DNA of 9,709 nt, from contig JAURXW010000211.1 of NCBI GenBank assembly GCA_030654205.1, forward strand, positions 1 to 9,709. Reading direction: 5' to 3'. Of this stretch, positions 1-5,329 are shown one piece after another. Within the stretch, counting starts at the first letter, position 1. Each line of letters begins with the position of its first letter. The notes under the pieces were generated by a model, which searched no databases, was not told the DNA's origin, and saw nothing but the letters and a program-made list of their open reading frames with translations. This DNA comes from Bacteriovorax sp. (GTDB lineage Bacteria > Bdellovibrionota > Bacteriovoracia > Bacteriovoracales > Bacteriovoracaceae). The position numbers were made by a program, and so were the translations under genes.

Positions 1-1217
1 AATGATGAAAACTCCTTATCGCCCAGCTCTTTTATAATTTCAAATAGCTTTCCTTCATCAGACCTTGAAAAGAACCCGTCATCAACCACACTTAAAATAA
101 AATTCTTCAAATAAAAATGATCTCTAAATTGAAGTGGATTAAACGATCGTGAAAAGTTGCGACCATCTAAATAAGCAACGGTCTTCTTAAATGAATTTCC
201 AAGATCGAGTATGACAACTTTCCTTCCTCTTCCTACTTCATCCTTAATTATCTTATTGGCCATCATAGACTTTCCCTGTCCTGATGTTCCAGTAATAAGA
301 AGATTAAAATTTATTGCCGCCTCATCAAAAAGATTAAAATGAACTTTCCGCCCCTTTGGCGAATGTAGAGCAATCCCACAACTCATTAAAGATTCTCTTG
401 GAAATGGCATTAGCCCCGATAAAAAACTACTTGTGACAAGCTGAATCCTTTTAAAAAGAGGCCTTACTCCAGGAATGATACTTGAATAAAATAATCCTAA
501 AGCTCGAACTTCTGTCAAAAGATCAAAGTCGTGAAGATTGGCCCGTTGCTTTAGCTCCTTCGTTTTTTCATCAAGGCCCAATTTAGTATCAGCAGATACA
601 ATAAACCAACCTTCAAAATTAAAAACAATCTCTTCGCCTGTCATTACAAGCTCTAGCAATTCTTCAGACTCCTTAAAGGCTTTTTCTGATTCGATATTAC
701 GAAGCATCTCTAGGGTTAGCGAAAAGTGTAGCTTTCGCTTTCGATCCAACTTCTTCTTTGCCTCTAGAGGATCAATCTTCTTCAAGTGAATCACAAAATC
801 ACCAAAGCTTTCAAAAAACAGTGGATCTATTGATCTCGGCATTTCTTTTAAACTTAAAAGACGAAGGTACTTTTGATTTACAATTAAATAATCATCGAAG
901 ATTTCAATATCTTCGAAAATATTTAGTTTCCCCAAGAAAAAAATTAGTGGATCGCTAACGATATGTAGCTTGCCACCAAGATGATCTACATTTTTATCAG
1001 TTGTATTTAAATAGAGCTTATCATTCAGATAATAAATTTTATAAAACTCATCGATTGACAAATTTCTAAGCTCGGATTGAAAGGAGAAAAGGAGCGATGC
1101 CCTTTCGGCATCACTCCTTTGAGAAAGATCAGGTGTCTCAATTTCAAATAAACTTGAAACATCACCCTTAATTGACGTAATTTCTCCTTCACTAATTTCT
1201 AAAATGGGAAAAATCAT
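1..1217 (-). CDS. virB4: VirB4/TraC-family type IV secretion ATPase, N-terminal 405 residues (runs off the window)
   Basis: This is the energy-providing ATPase of a type IV secretion or conjugation apparatus. It acts at the cytoplasmic face of the inner membrane and works with VirB3-like and pilin subunits. The frame is open from an ATG at 1217 to the window edge, giving 405 complete codons against roughly 800 for a full VirB4/TraC protein, so the C-terminal half (Walker B and beyond) is outside the window. Residues 1 to about 290 form the VirB4-type N-terminal domain, with little sequence conservation visible. A perfect Walker A motif, GTSGQGKS, lies at residues 310-317, followed near 334-342 by VVILDLGNS, the strand after the P-loop that VirB4 proteins typically carry. 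The start overlaps the stop of the VirB3-like gene as ATGA, which indicates translational coupling. Gene order and the P-loop context make the family call strong. Which conjugation class (F-like or VirB-like) it belongs to is open. Confidence 0.88.
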   Translation of the reverse strand, partial: MIFPILEISEGEITSIKGDVSSLFEIETPDLSQRSDAERASLLFSFQSELRNLSIDEFYKIYYLNDKLYLNTTDKNVDHLGGKLHIVSDPLIFFLGKLNIFEDIEIFDDYLIVNQKYLRLLSLKEMPRSIDPLFFESFGDFVIHLKKIDPLEAKKKLDRKRKLHFSLTLEMLRNIESEKAFKESEELLELVMTGEEIVFNFEGWFIVSADTKLGLDEKTKELKQRANLHDFDLLTEVRALGLFYSSIIPGVRPLFKRIQLVTSSFLSGLMPFPRESLMSCGIALHSPKGRKVHFNLFDEAAINFNLLITGTSGQGKSMMANKIIKDEVGRGRKVVILDLGNSFKKTVAYLDGRNFSRSFNPLQFRDHFYLKNFILSVVDDGFFSRSDEGKLFEIIKELGDKEFSS

Positions 1218-1489
1218 ACTAATACCCCATTCATCAAACTCCGAACCTTGGCCTTCCATTTGAGAGTTTCTGTCTTAGTAAAAAACAAACTAAAGTAATG
1301 AGGCGGAAACTTTAAAGTCACGATCTTAAAGCAGCCAATAGAGACTGCAATCATGACTAGGCTTCCAACTGAACCAAAGTTAAAAATTACAGATACTATT
1401 AGTGCTCCCACCATAATAAAAAGATCGAAAATAGATAACCCAATAAAAGATGGATTTGTTTTTAAAAATCTTGGATAATAAAACTTCAT
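1214..1489 (-). CDS. VirB3/TraL-like inner-membrane component of type IV secretion system
   Basis: This 91-residue protein matches the size and layout of TraL of F-type systems and of VirB3, small inner-membrane proteins that associate with the VirB4 ATPase. The N-terminus has the family's typical aromatic/basic start (YYPRFLK, residues 4-10). Two hydrophobic segments follow at about 16-36 and 40-56, with a basic, aromatic C-terminal tail (KWKAKVR near 77-83). It lies between a pilin-like gene and virB4, the canonical virB2-virB3-virB4 position. Its ATG shares one base with the pilin stop (TAATG), and its own stop overlaps the virB4 start (ATGA). The ribosome-binding site GGAGGAGG lies inside the last codons of the pilin gene. 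The family call rests on size, topology and context; sequence similarity alone would be weak. Confidence 0.8.
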   Translation of the reverse strand: MKFYYPRFLKTNPSFIGLSIFDLFIMVGALIVSVIFNFGSVGSLVMIAVSIGCFKIVTLKFPPHYFSLFFTKTETLKWKAKVRSLMNGVLV

Positions 1490-1761
1490 TAACCACCTCC
1501 TCCTGATACCGATCGCAATGTCGAAATAATTACTGGGGCGGCCAATATAACCAATATCCCTAGAATGGCCTGAGTAACCTTTTGTCCCCCATCTTGTTTT
1601 CCCATATGAAGATACGTTCCAGCGATAACCAGTGAGATTAAACCTACCGCTATCCCCAAATGACTTGCCTCACTTCCTAAAGCATCGGCCGTGCCTTTAA
1701 GGGAGCCAGCAAATGCAATGTTTTCAAAACTTGAAATTAAGAATAAAAAAATAATACTCAT
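1489..1761 (-). CDS. VirB2/TrbC-like pilin precursor
   Basis: This is probably the major pilin (VirB2/TraA type) of the conjugation apparatus, a small membrane-stored subunit assembled into a pilus or surface fibre. The 90-residue product has a hydrophobic N-terminus ending in AFA (residues 16-18), a good signal peptidase I site, which leaves a mature protein of about 72 residues. Two hydrophobic helices follow, at about 35-53 and 62-82, separated by a short polar loop (GKQDGGQK, 54-61). This is the two-helix hairpin plan of VirB2 pilins. The chain ends in four glycines (87-90). The start is set by AGGAG four bases before the ATG. The gene lies 20 bases after the lipoprotein gene and overlaps the VirB3-like gene by one base. 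VirB2 pilins diverge rapidly, so the call depends on topology and synteny. Confidence 0.78.
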   Translation of the reverse strand: MSIIFLFLISSFENIAFAGSLKGTADALGSEASHLGIAVGLISLVIAGTYLHMGKQDGGQKVTQAILGILVILAAPVIISTLRSVSGGGG

Positions 1762-1781
1762 AGCACTCCTAACGTTTAAAA

Positions 1782-3761
1782 TTAGTTAAAGTAATTGATG
1801 ATTCTTGAGCTAATTGCCACTGCAAAGTTTTGCTCGTAATCAGCGTCCTCCATCATTTTTATTTTCAATGCTTCAGCGGCCCCTGTGTTGTTAGGCCATG
1901 TATGGCAATCATTGATAAATTTTTGAATACCAGCTGCATCGATTGATCCTTTTGAAATCTCATATCCATATTGATGACTAAGAGAATAAGTACTCAATGC
2001 CCCAGGCATTCCCCCTGTACACCATCCAGAGTTGTGATTTCCTCCCTGCGCAAGCAATTTAATGCCTCGAAAGTTTTTTTCTATTGAAGAGAGAATAACT
2101 AAAGAGACATTATTTTCATCAGATTGTTTAAGGGATTTAATTTTTGAAATATCGTCAATTGAAATTAAATAACTAAAATTTAAATTACGAACGATTACTT
2201 TCTTTTCCGCTATCAAAGTAGAAAGTTTAAATCTCTCCTCATTAATAACCAGAAACATTTTGTCCCATTCTTCGTTATAATTAATAGTTAAGTTTAAATT
2301 CCTAGAAAATTCGACTTGTTGATTGCCGGCCCACGAGCATGAATAATCTAAAGCAGTAGAATTCCCTGCTCCTCCATAGTGATATGTTCCACTAAACGGG
2401 GTTGATACAACTTCGTGCCCGAAACGATTAACCCCCTTTAGCTGAATTTCAATTTTAGAATTGGGACTCACTATTCCTAATGGAGTTACCGATTCGTTAT
2501 AAGTTTCAGTTGAATATTTTGGAACAAAAGAACTTTGTACACTTGCAGGCTGAGTTGCTAAATTTTTACCTGTAACATAAGAAAGTGTTATATGGTCAGC
2601 GGATTGATATTGATGATCCAAAAAATGATCTTTAAACTTATTAGTCAAAACAAACCACTCACCGAGTTTATCCTTGTCCTTAACATCGATTAAATGCTCA
2701 AAGGTCCCTAGATTATTTTCGTATTGGCCGATTCTTTTTAAAACATTATTTACGACCTCATAATTCTTCGCAAACACCCTATTGAGCACTTCAAGGAAAC
2801 TAATCCCACTATCGCTTGTTGCAACATAATAAATAGAATCTTCAGATGGTGTTGTTAATAGAACAGGAACGGTTTTAGCTTTCACGGATGCCATGAGAGT
2901 TTTATAATCTTTATTAAGTTCTGGAATAAAATAATTATCTATTTCAGAAATAAGAAATTCACCGTGCTTTAAATAACTATTTCTTAAGAATTCAACAGGT
3001 ACGTTTTCAATTTCAACTGCGAAATTCTCATTAATATTTCTTTGAAAAGTTTGTTTTAAAATTACATTTTTTAATAAAACATAAGAGTCCTTTTCATAGT
3101 CGTGATAATAAAAATTAACACTCAAATCTTTAATTTCTTTAAATCTTACACCTGTGAGTTTCACATTACTTTCTAGAGAAATGTTCACTGAAAAATTTCC
3201 ATACTTAAATCCAGTTATAGGATCTGAGCCATCTATTATTGGCCTATATTTAAGAATGTCCGAATGAAGCATCAAGGGATCTAGTGCAGGATATTTTACC
3301 CAAGAAAAATCTTCGTTTTTGATTTGCCCATAAGAATGGCCAGAGAAGCGTCCTTCTTTGGCCGCGTAGTAAAGTGAATTATCAACACCAAATAATTTTC
3401 CAACTCTGTATTTAAATGAAGAGTCCGTGTCTTTAATTTTTGTAGAAATAGCCAAGTTTTGAGGTATGTTACCATTTAGCAAAATGTAATCTACTTTTAT
3501 TATAAAATTCTGAAAAAAGTTTGAATCTAGTGTTGGAACATCTGCAATAAGCGGATCTGATCCATTTTCAACTTCAACTAAATCAGTAACTCCATCCCCA
3601 TCGCTATCTAGAGTTGGATCTACTTTTACATCAGGTACTGTAGTTGATGATGTATTGGTGGTTTCAGTTGTTGCTCCACCTCCTGTTGATTCTTTATTTC
3701 CTTTAAAGGAGCATGCCGACAGCATTAATCCGCAACATATTATACTTAATATTTTTTTCAT
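1782..3761 (-). CDS. Large surface lipoprotein with a thrombospondin type 3-like calcium motif, function unknown
   Basis: This is a 659-residue lipoprotein. The N-terminus is a short basic stretch, a hydrophobic core and the lipobox LSAC, with the lipidated cysteine at residue 17. A Gly/Thr/Ser-rich low-complexity linker (about 21-42) leads to a calcium-binding motif of the thrombospondin type 3/DxDxDG kind: DSDGDGVTD at 52-60, then E63 and GSDP at 67-70. The remaining 580 residues belong to no family I recognise; they look soluble, mixed and beta-rich, with only three cysteines, all in the last third. The start has GAGG six bases upstream. It is the first gene of the secretion operon, 20 bases before the pilin gene, so a role on the cell surface in pilus function, mating contact or attachment is plausible. 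That role is inferred from position only. A general outer-membrane lipoprotein unrelated to conjugation is the main alternative. Confidence 0.82.
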   Translation of the reverse strand: MKKILSIICCGLMLSACSFKGNKESTGGGATTETTNTSSTTVPDVKVDPTLDSDGDGVTDLVEVENGSDPLIADVPTLDSNFFQNFIIKVDYILLNGNIPQNLAISTKIKDTDSSFKYRVGKLFGVDNSLYYAAKEGRFSGHSYGQIKNEDFSWVKYPALDPLMLHSDILKYRPIIDGSDPITGFKYGNFSVNISLESNVKLTGVRFKEIKDLSVNFYYHDYEKDSYVLLKNVILKQTFQRNINENFAVEIENVPVEFLRNSYLKHGEFLISEIDNYFIPELNKDYKTLMASVKAKTVPVLLTTPSEDSIYYVATSDSGISFLEVLNRVFAKNYEVVNNVLKRIGQYENNLGTFEHLIDVKDKDKLGEWFVLTNKFKDHFLDHQYQSADHITLSYVTGKNLATQPASVQSSFVPKYSTETYNESVTPLGIVSPNSKIEIQLKGVNRFGHEVVSTPFSGTYHYGGAGNSTALDYSCSWAGNQQVEFSRNLNLTINYNEEWDKMFLVINEERFKLSTLIAEKKVIVRNLNFSYLISIDDISKIKSLKQSDENNVSLVILSSIEKNFRGIKLLAQGGNHNSGWCTGGMPGALSTYSLSHQYGYEISKGSIDAAGIQKFINDCHTWPNNTGAAEALKIKMMEDADYEQNFAVAISSRIINYFN

Positions 3762-3781
3762 TCATTACCTCATTTGATCCC

Positions 3782-3808
3782 TTGTCATTTCAGAATTAAA
3801 AATGACAA
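3782..3808 (-). promoter_or_regulatory. Perfect 9-bp inverted repeat in the leader of the lipoprotein/secretion operon
   Basis: Arms TTGTCATTT (3782-3790) and AAATGACAA (3800-3808) are exact complements around a 9-base loop. If the predicted promoter at 3821-3848 is real, the dyad falls at the very 5' end of the transcript, 21 bases before the lipoprotein start codon. It could be a repressor operator just after the transcription start or an RNA hairpin. It has no U-tract on the minus strand, so it is not a terminator for these genes. Confidence 0.5.
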
Positions 3809-3820
3809 TATTCCTTAATA

Positions 3821-3848
3821 ATTTTATCGTTACGCCATAAGCAGACAA
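3821..3848 (-). promoter_or_regulatory. Predicted sigma-70-type promoter of the lipoprotein/secretion operon
   Basis: Reading the minus strand, TTGTCT (3848-3843, four of six to TTGACA) is followed after 16 bases by TAAAAT (3826-3821, five of six to TATAAT). Transcription would start near 3814, giving a leader of about 50 bases before the ATG at 3761. Read-through from the small upstream genes is also possible, since no strong terminator separates them. Confidence 0.4.
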
Positions 3849-3880
3849 AGTAATGCCTATGCTAAAAATTCTTTAACAAC

Positions 3881-3897
3881 ATTTAGGACTCCTAAAT
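3881..3897. terminator. Weak hairpin after the small-gene cluster, possible terminator
   Basis: Arms ATTTAGG and CCTAAAT form a perfect 7-bp stem with a 3-base loop, 23 bases beyond the stop of the 64-aa gene. A T-run follows on the plus strand only (3898-3902). In the direction of the small genes the sequence after the stem is only partly T-rich. It may stop antisense transcription better than sense transcription, so it is a weak call for ending the small-gene transcript. Confidence 0.3.
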
Positions 3898-3920
3898 TTT
3901 TTAAAACTTTTTGTTACTTT

Positions 3921-4115
3921 CTAGTTTTCAAGAAGCATTTTTGGATTTATATATTTCATTAATCCTTGAAACGTTTCCTGATTGGTTTTCATCTTCAATT
4001 CAGTAATCATCGTTTTAATCTCTAAGGCCAATGCCCTGGCCTTAGGGTTATTTTTAAACTCTGACTCTCTAATCGATTTTAATAATCCTTCAATTTCTTC
4101 AACTATATTTCCCAT
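3921..4115 (-). CDS. Small charged helical protein, 64 aa, unknown function
   Basis: I do not recognise this protein. It is 64 residues, with no signal peptide or membrane segment, and is predicted to be almost wholly alpha-helical: an acidic helix at about 3-18 (VEEIEGLLKSIRESE) and a second helix at about 24-44 (KARALALEIKTMITELKMK) with a heptad-like spacing of hydrophobic residues, which suggests dimerisation or binding to a partner helix. A strong site, AGGAGG, lies eight bases before the ATG. The gene starts 12 bases after the stop of the 50-aa gene, so the two are almost certainly co-transcribed. Good spacing, good ribosome-binding site and clean codon use support a real gene. A role as a small regulator or accessory factor of the adjacent secretion locus is a guess. 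Confidence 0.68.
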   Translation of the reverse strand: MGNIVEEIEGLLKSIRESEFKNNPKARALALEIKTMITELKMKTNQETFQGLMKYINPKMLLEN

Positions 4116-4127
4116 TTTAATATCCTC

Positions 4128-4280
4128 CTAAATTACTCTTGCTAACGAAAAATGAAGCTCTTCATATCTTCTTGTAAACCTCCTATTGGTAATAAGCTCC
4201 TCAAGAGAAAGTATACCAACCAACTCTTGAAGCTCTAATTTGATTCGTTTTAACTGTTTTTGAACAAATACCTTTGTCAT
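4128..4280 (-). CDS. Small basic helical protein, 50 aa, unknown function
   Basis: I do not recognise this protein. The frame can be extended to a TTG at 4313, but the ATG at 4280 is preceded five bases upstream by a strong GGAGG, so I take 4280 as the start and the product as 50 residues. It is rich in Lys, Arg, Leu and Glu, with an amphipathic helix at about 6-24 (residues VQKQLKRIKLELQELVGIL) and a second charged helix (TNRRFTRRYEELHF) near 31-44. It has no export signal or membrane segment. The high positive charge could suit nucleic-acid or protein-partner binding. It lies 81 bases after the 167-aa gene and 12 bases before the 64-aa gene in one transcription unit. Confidence 0.62.
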   Translation of the reverse strand: MTKVFVQKQLKRIKLELQELVGILSLEELITNRRFTRRYEELHFSLARVI

Positions 4281-4309
4281 TTTTCCTCCGATGGAAATAG
4301 TGATTCCTA

Positions 4310-4327
4310 TCAAGCATTATTGCTTGA
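4310..4327 (-). other. 7-bp hairpin in the gap between the 167-aa and 50-aa genes
   Basis: TCAAGCA (4310-4316) and TGCTTGA (4321-4327) pair perfectly around a 4-base loop. It lies in the 81-base gap within the small-gene transcription unit, 30 bases before the ATG at 4280. There is no T-run after it in the gene direction, so it is more likely an mRNA processing or stability element, or a chance stem, than a terminator. Confidence 0.3.
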
Positions 4328-4361
4328 ACATCTTTTTGCTGTGTGAAGAGCAAGTTTTTAA

Positions 4362-4865
4362 TTACATATTTTGATTAAGTAAATTTGAATTGGGGTTTTT
4401 CCAGCTATGATATTCAAAACCAGGAAAATGCCTTTGAAACATATCGTCTAAACGTTTTCCTTTCTGATCTTCCTCAATATAAAGAAAAATATAACTTGCC
4501 TCAAATAAGCATCTTGTAAATTTCATTGATAATTCTTCAGTGTTTATTTTGGGAGCATCAATGTTATACAATATATTTACAAATAAATACTCAGTGCACA
4601 TACTGGAATAATGTACTTCGAGGGAATCCCCTGCAAAATCAATCTTTCGCCCTAACAAAAAAGATAAACTTTCTAGGAAGCAACTAAGCTCAAGTCGACA
4701 ATTAGAATAAATGTCTAAGTCGCCTAATAGGTTATAAGCTTTATGTGCCCAGCAAGTCACATCAAGATCTTTATGAATGGTATTCTTGATAAAATTAAAC
4801 TTAACATCTGTTGTATCTTCGGCCATGAATATTTTATTTTCATTTTTTATTAATTCTAGATTCAT
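4362..4865 (-). CDS. Hypothetical cytoplasmic protein, 167 aa, first gene of the leftward divergent unit
   Basis: I do not recognise this protein. It is 167 residues, slightly acidic, with no signal peptide, no clear membrane helix and no motif I can name. It has scattered cysteines (in CWAHKAYNLL, SNCRLELSCFLE, SSMC, RCLF) and several aromatic-rich stretches (EYLFVNILYNI near 92-102, ASYIFLYIEE near 123-132) typical of a compact globular fold. The ATG at 4865 has GGGAG six bases upstream. Its transcript would start near 4936 from the predicted promoter overlapping the first CCAYGGTGG dyad. That makes it the first target of whatever binds there, and a candidate for being the regulator itself. 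No known helix-turn-helix signature is visible, so that role is speculative. Confidence 0.72.
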   Translation of the reverse strand: MNLELIKNENKIFMAEDTTDVKFNFIKNTIHKDLDVTCWAHKAYNLLGDLDIYSNCRLELSCFLESLSFLLGRKIDFAGDSLEVHYSSMCTEYLFVNILYNIDAPKINTEELSMKFTRCLFEASYIFLYIEEDQKGKRLDDMFQRHFPGFEYHSWKNPNSNLLNQNM

Positions 4866-4942
4866 TTTTTACTCCCTAATTTTTTCGTGAAGGTAAAACT
4901 AGAAAATGAAACCAAGAAAAACAATTAAAAAATATATTTTCC

Positions 4943-4971
4943 ATTATATAGTTCACCATGGTGGTGAAGTT
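4943..4971 (-). promoter_or_regulatory. Predicted leftward promoter with exact -10 and no -35, overlapping dyad 1
   Basis: On the minus strand an exact TATAAT occupies 4948-4943. At 17-base spacing the -35 position reads AACTTC, with no match to TTGACA, and neighbouring spacings are little better. The first dyad (4953-4967) fills the spacer. A promoter with a perfect -10, no -35 and an operator in the spacer fits either an activator-dependent promoter or one blocked by a repressor. Transcription would begin near 4936, about 70 bases before the ATG at 4865. Confidence 0.45.
4953..4967 (+). repeat. Dyad site 1 (TCACCATGGTGGTGA)
   Basis: This is one of five related 15-bp sites. Core CCATGGTGG is at 4956-4964; the arms pair at six of seven positions, and one further flanking T/A pair extends the dyad. 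It lies between the -10 and the -35 position of the predicted leftward promoter. Confidence 0.7.
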
Positions 4972-5016
4972 AGATTTTTTAAGAATCACAAGTTAATAAA
5001 AATATTTAAAATGAAG

Positions 5017-5031
5017 TTTCCATGGTGGCTA
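5017..5031 (+). repeat. Dyad site 2 (TTTCCATGGTGGCTA)
   Basis: Core CCATGGTGG is at 5020-5028. The outer bases are the most divergent of the five copies. It is paired with site 3 at a 19-bp centre-to-centre distance, nearly two helical turns, and the two together form a 34-bp interrupted inverted repeat (TTTCC with GGAAA, GTGGC with GCCAC). Confidence 0.65.
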
Positions 5032-5035
5032 TTCG

Positions 5036-5050
5036 TCGCCACGGTGGAAA
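5036..5050 (+). repeat. Dyad site 3 (TCGCCACGGTGGAAA)
   Basis: Core CCACGGTGG is at 5039-5047. The left arm matches the best copy (site 4) fully and the right arm departs in the last three positions. It is the only site without a mirror-image partner in the otherwise symmetric layout. Confidence 0.68.
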
Positions 5051-5133
5051 ATTAAATTGCTCCTCGAACTTAAGTTTTTATCTCTGCTTTTACTAATCCC
5101 ATTCTTTTGATTTGATACCGACAAGATGCAGTT

Positions 5134-5148
5134 TCGCCACCGTGGCGA
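5134..5148 (-). repeat. Dyad site 4, perfect palindrome (TCGCCACCGTGGCGA)
   Basis: Both 7-base arms are exact complements around a single central base, making this the strongest of the five sites. The core reads CCACGGTGG on the minus strand (5145-5137), so its asymmetric centre is inverted relative to the other four. Confidence 0.75.
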
Positions 5149-5197
5149 TTATCTTTACCTAAGCTGTTGATCCTTAGTTAAAAAATCACAAATATCG

Positions 5198-5212
5198 TCA
5201 CCACGGTGGCGA
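5198..5212 (+). repeat. Dyad site 5 (TCACCACGGTGGCGA)
   Basis: Core CCACGGTGG is at 5201-5209, with one mismatch between the arms. It lies just upstream of the -35 of the predicted rightward promoter, centred about 48 bases before the likely transcription start. This is a position from which an activator could contact RNA polymerase. Confidence 0.7.
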
Positions 5213-5227
5213 ACTATTTTAAATAGT
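5213..5227. promoter_or_regulatory. Separate perfect 15-bp dyad over the rightward -35 (ACTATTTTAAATAGT)
   Basis: The 7-base arms ACTATTT and AAATAGT are exact complements around one T. The dyad abuts site 5 and covers the predicted -35 (5218-5223). It has the same 7-1-7 geometry as the CCAYGGTGG sites but unrelated sequence, so a second DNA-binding protein, possibly the product of the gene at 5330 acting on its own promoter, may bind here. AT-rich palindromes arise by chance more easily than GC-rich ones. Confidence 0.45.
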
Positions 5228-5246
5228 ATCAAAAAGACTCTATAAT
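5218..5246 (+). promoter_or_regulatory. Predicted rightward promoter of the regulator and exported-protein pair
   Basis: TTTAAA (5218-5223, four of six to TTGACA), a 17-base spacer and an exact TATAAT (5241-5246) form a good sigma-70-type promoter. Transcription would start near 5253, leaving a leader of about 77 bases before the GTG at 5330. Confidence 0.5.
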
Positions 5247-5329
5247 TTTTTCCGAATGTCAGATAAACCATTTCAGTCAAAACAAATCGATGTTAACAAG
5301 CCCTTTGAATAAATAAAGATGAGGTCAAG

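Larger units (their letters stand above)
4866..5329. promoter_or_regulatory. Divergent control region with five CCAYGGTGG dyads, no gene
   Basis: No coding frame is credible in these 464 bases between divergent genes. The region carries a candidate leftward promoter, a candidate rightward promoter, five copies of one dyad and one further unrelated dyad. The four outer copies are symmetric about position 5082.5. The background is very AT-rich, so the GC-rich cores stand out sharply. It is most simply read as a bidirectional control region. A replication origin or transfer origin with binding sites for an initiator or relaxosome protein cannot be excluded. Confidence 0.7.

Noticed and set aside
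538..958. Plus-strand open frames of 83 and 66 residues
   Set aside because: They lie wholly opposite the VirB4-family coding frame and have composition typical of reversed coding sequence.
4281..4313. Longer 61-aa form of the small basic protein starting at TTG 4313
   Set aside because: The internal ATG at 4280 has a strong GGAGG at proper distance, while the TTG lies at the edge of a hairpin with no ribosome-binding site.
4332..4356. TTGCT/AGCAA stem with T-run on the plus strand
   Set aside because: No plus-strand gene precedes it, and it has no T-run in the direction of the minus-strand genes.
5067..5076. AACTTAAGTT palindrome near the middle of the dyad array
   Set aside because: Short, AT-rich and about 11 bases off the symmetry centre at 5082.5; not distinguishable from chance.
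4953..5212. CRISPR array or simple iteron array
   Set aside because: Repeat centres are 64, 19, 98 and 64 bp apart, one copy is inverted, and the units are 15-bp dyads; there are no uniform spacers and no cas genes. An origin remains possible but no replication initiator gene is visible.
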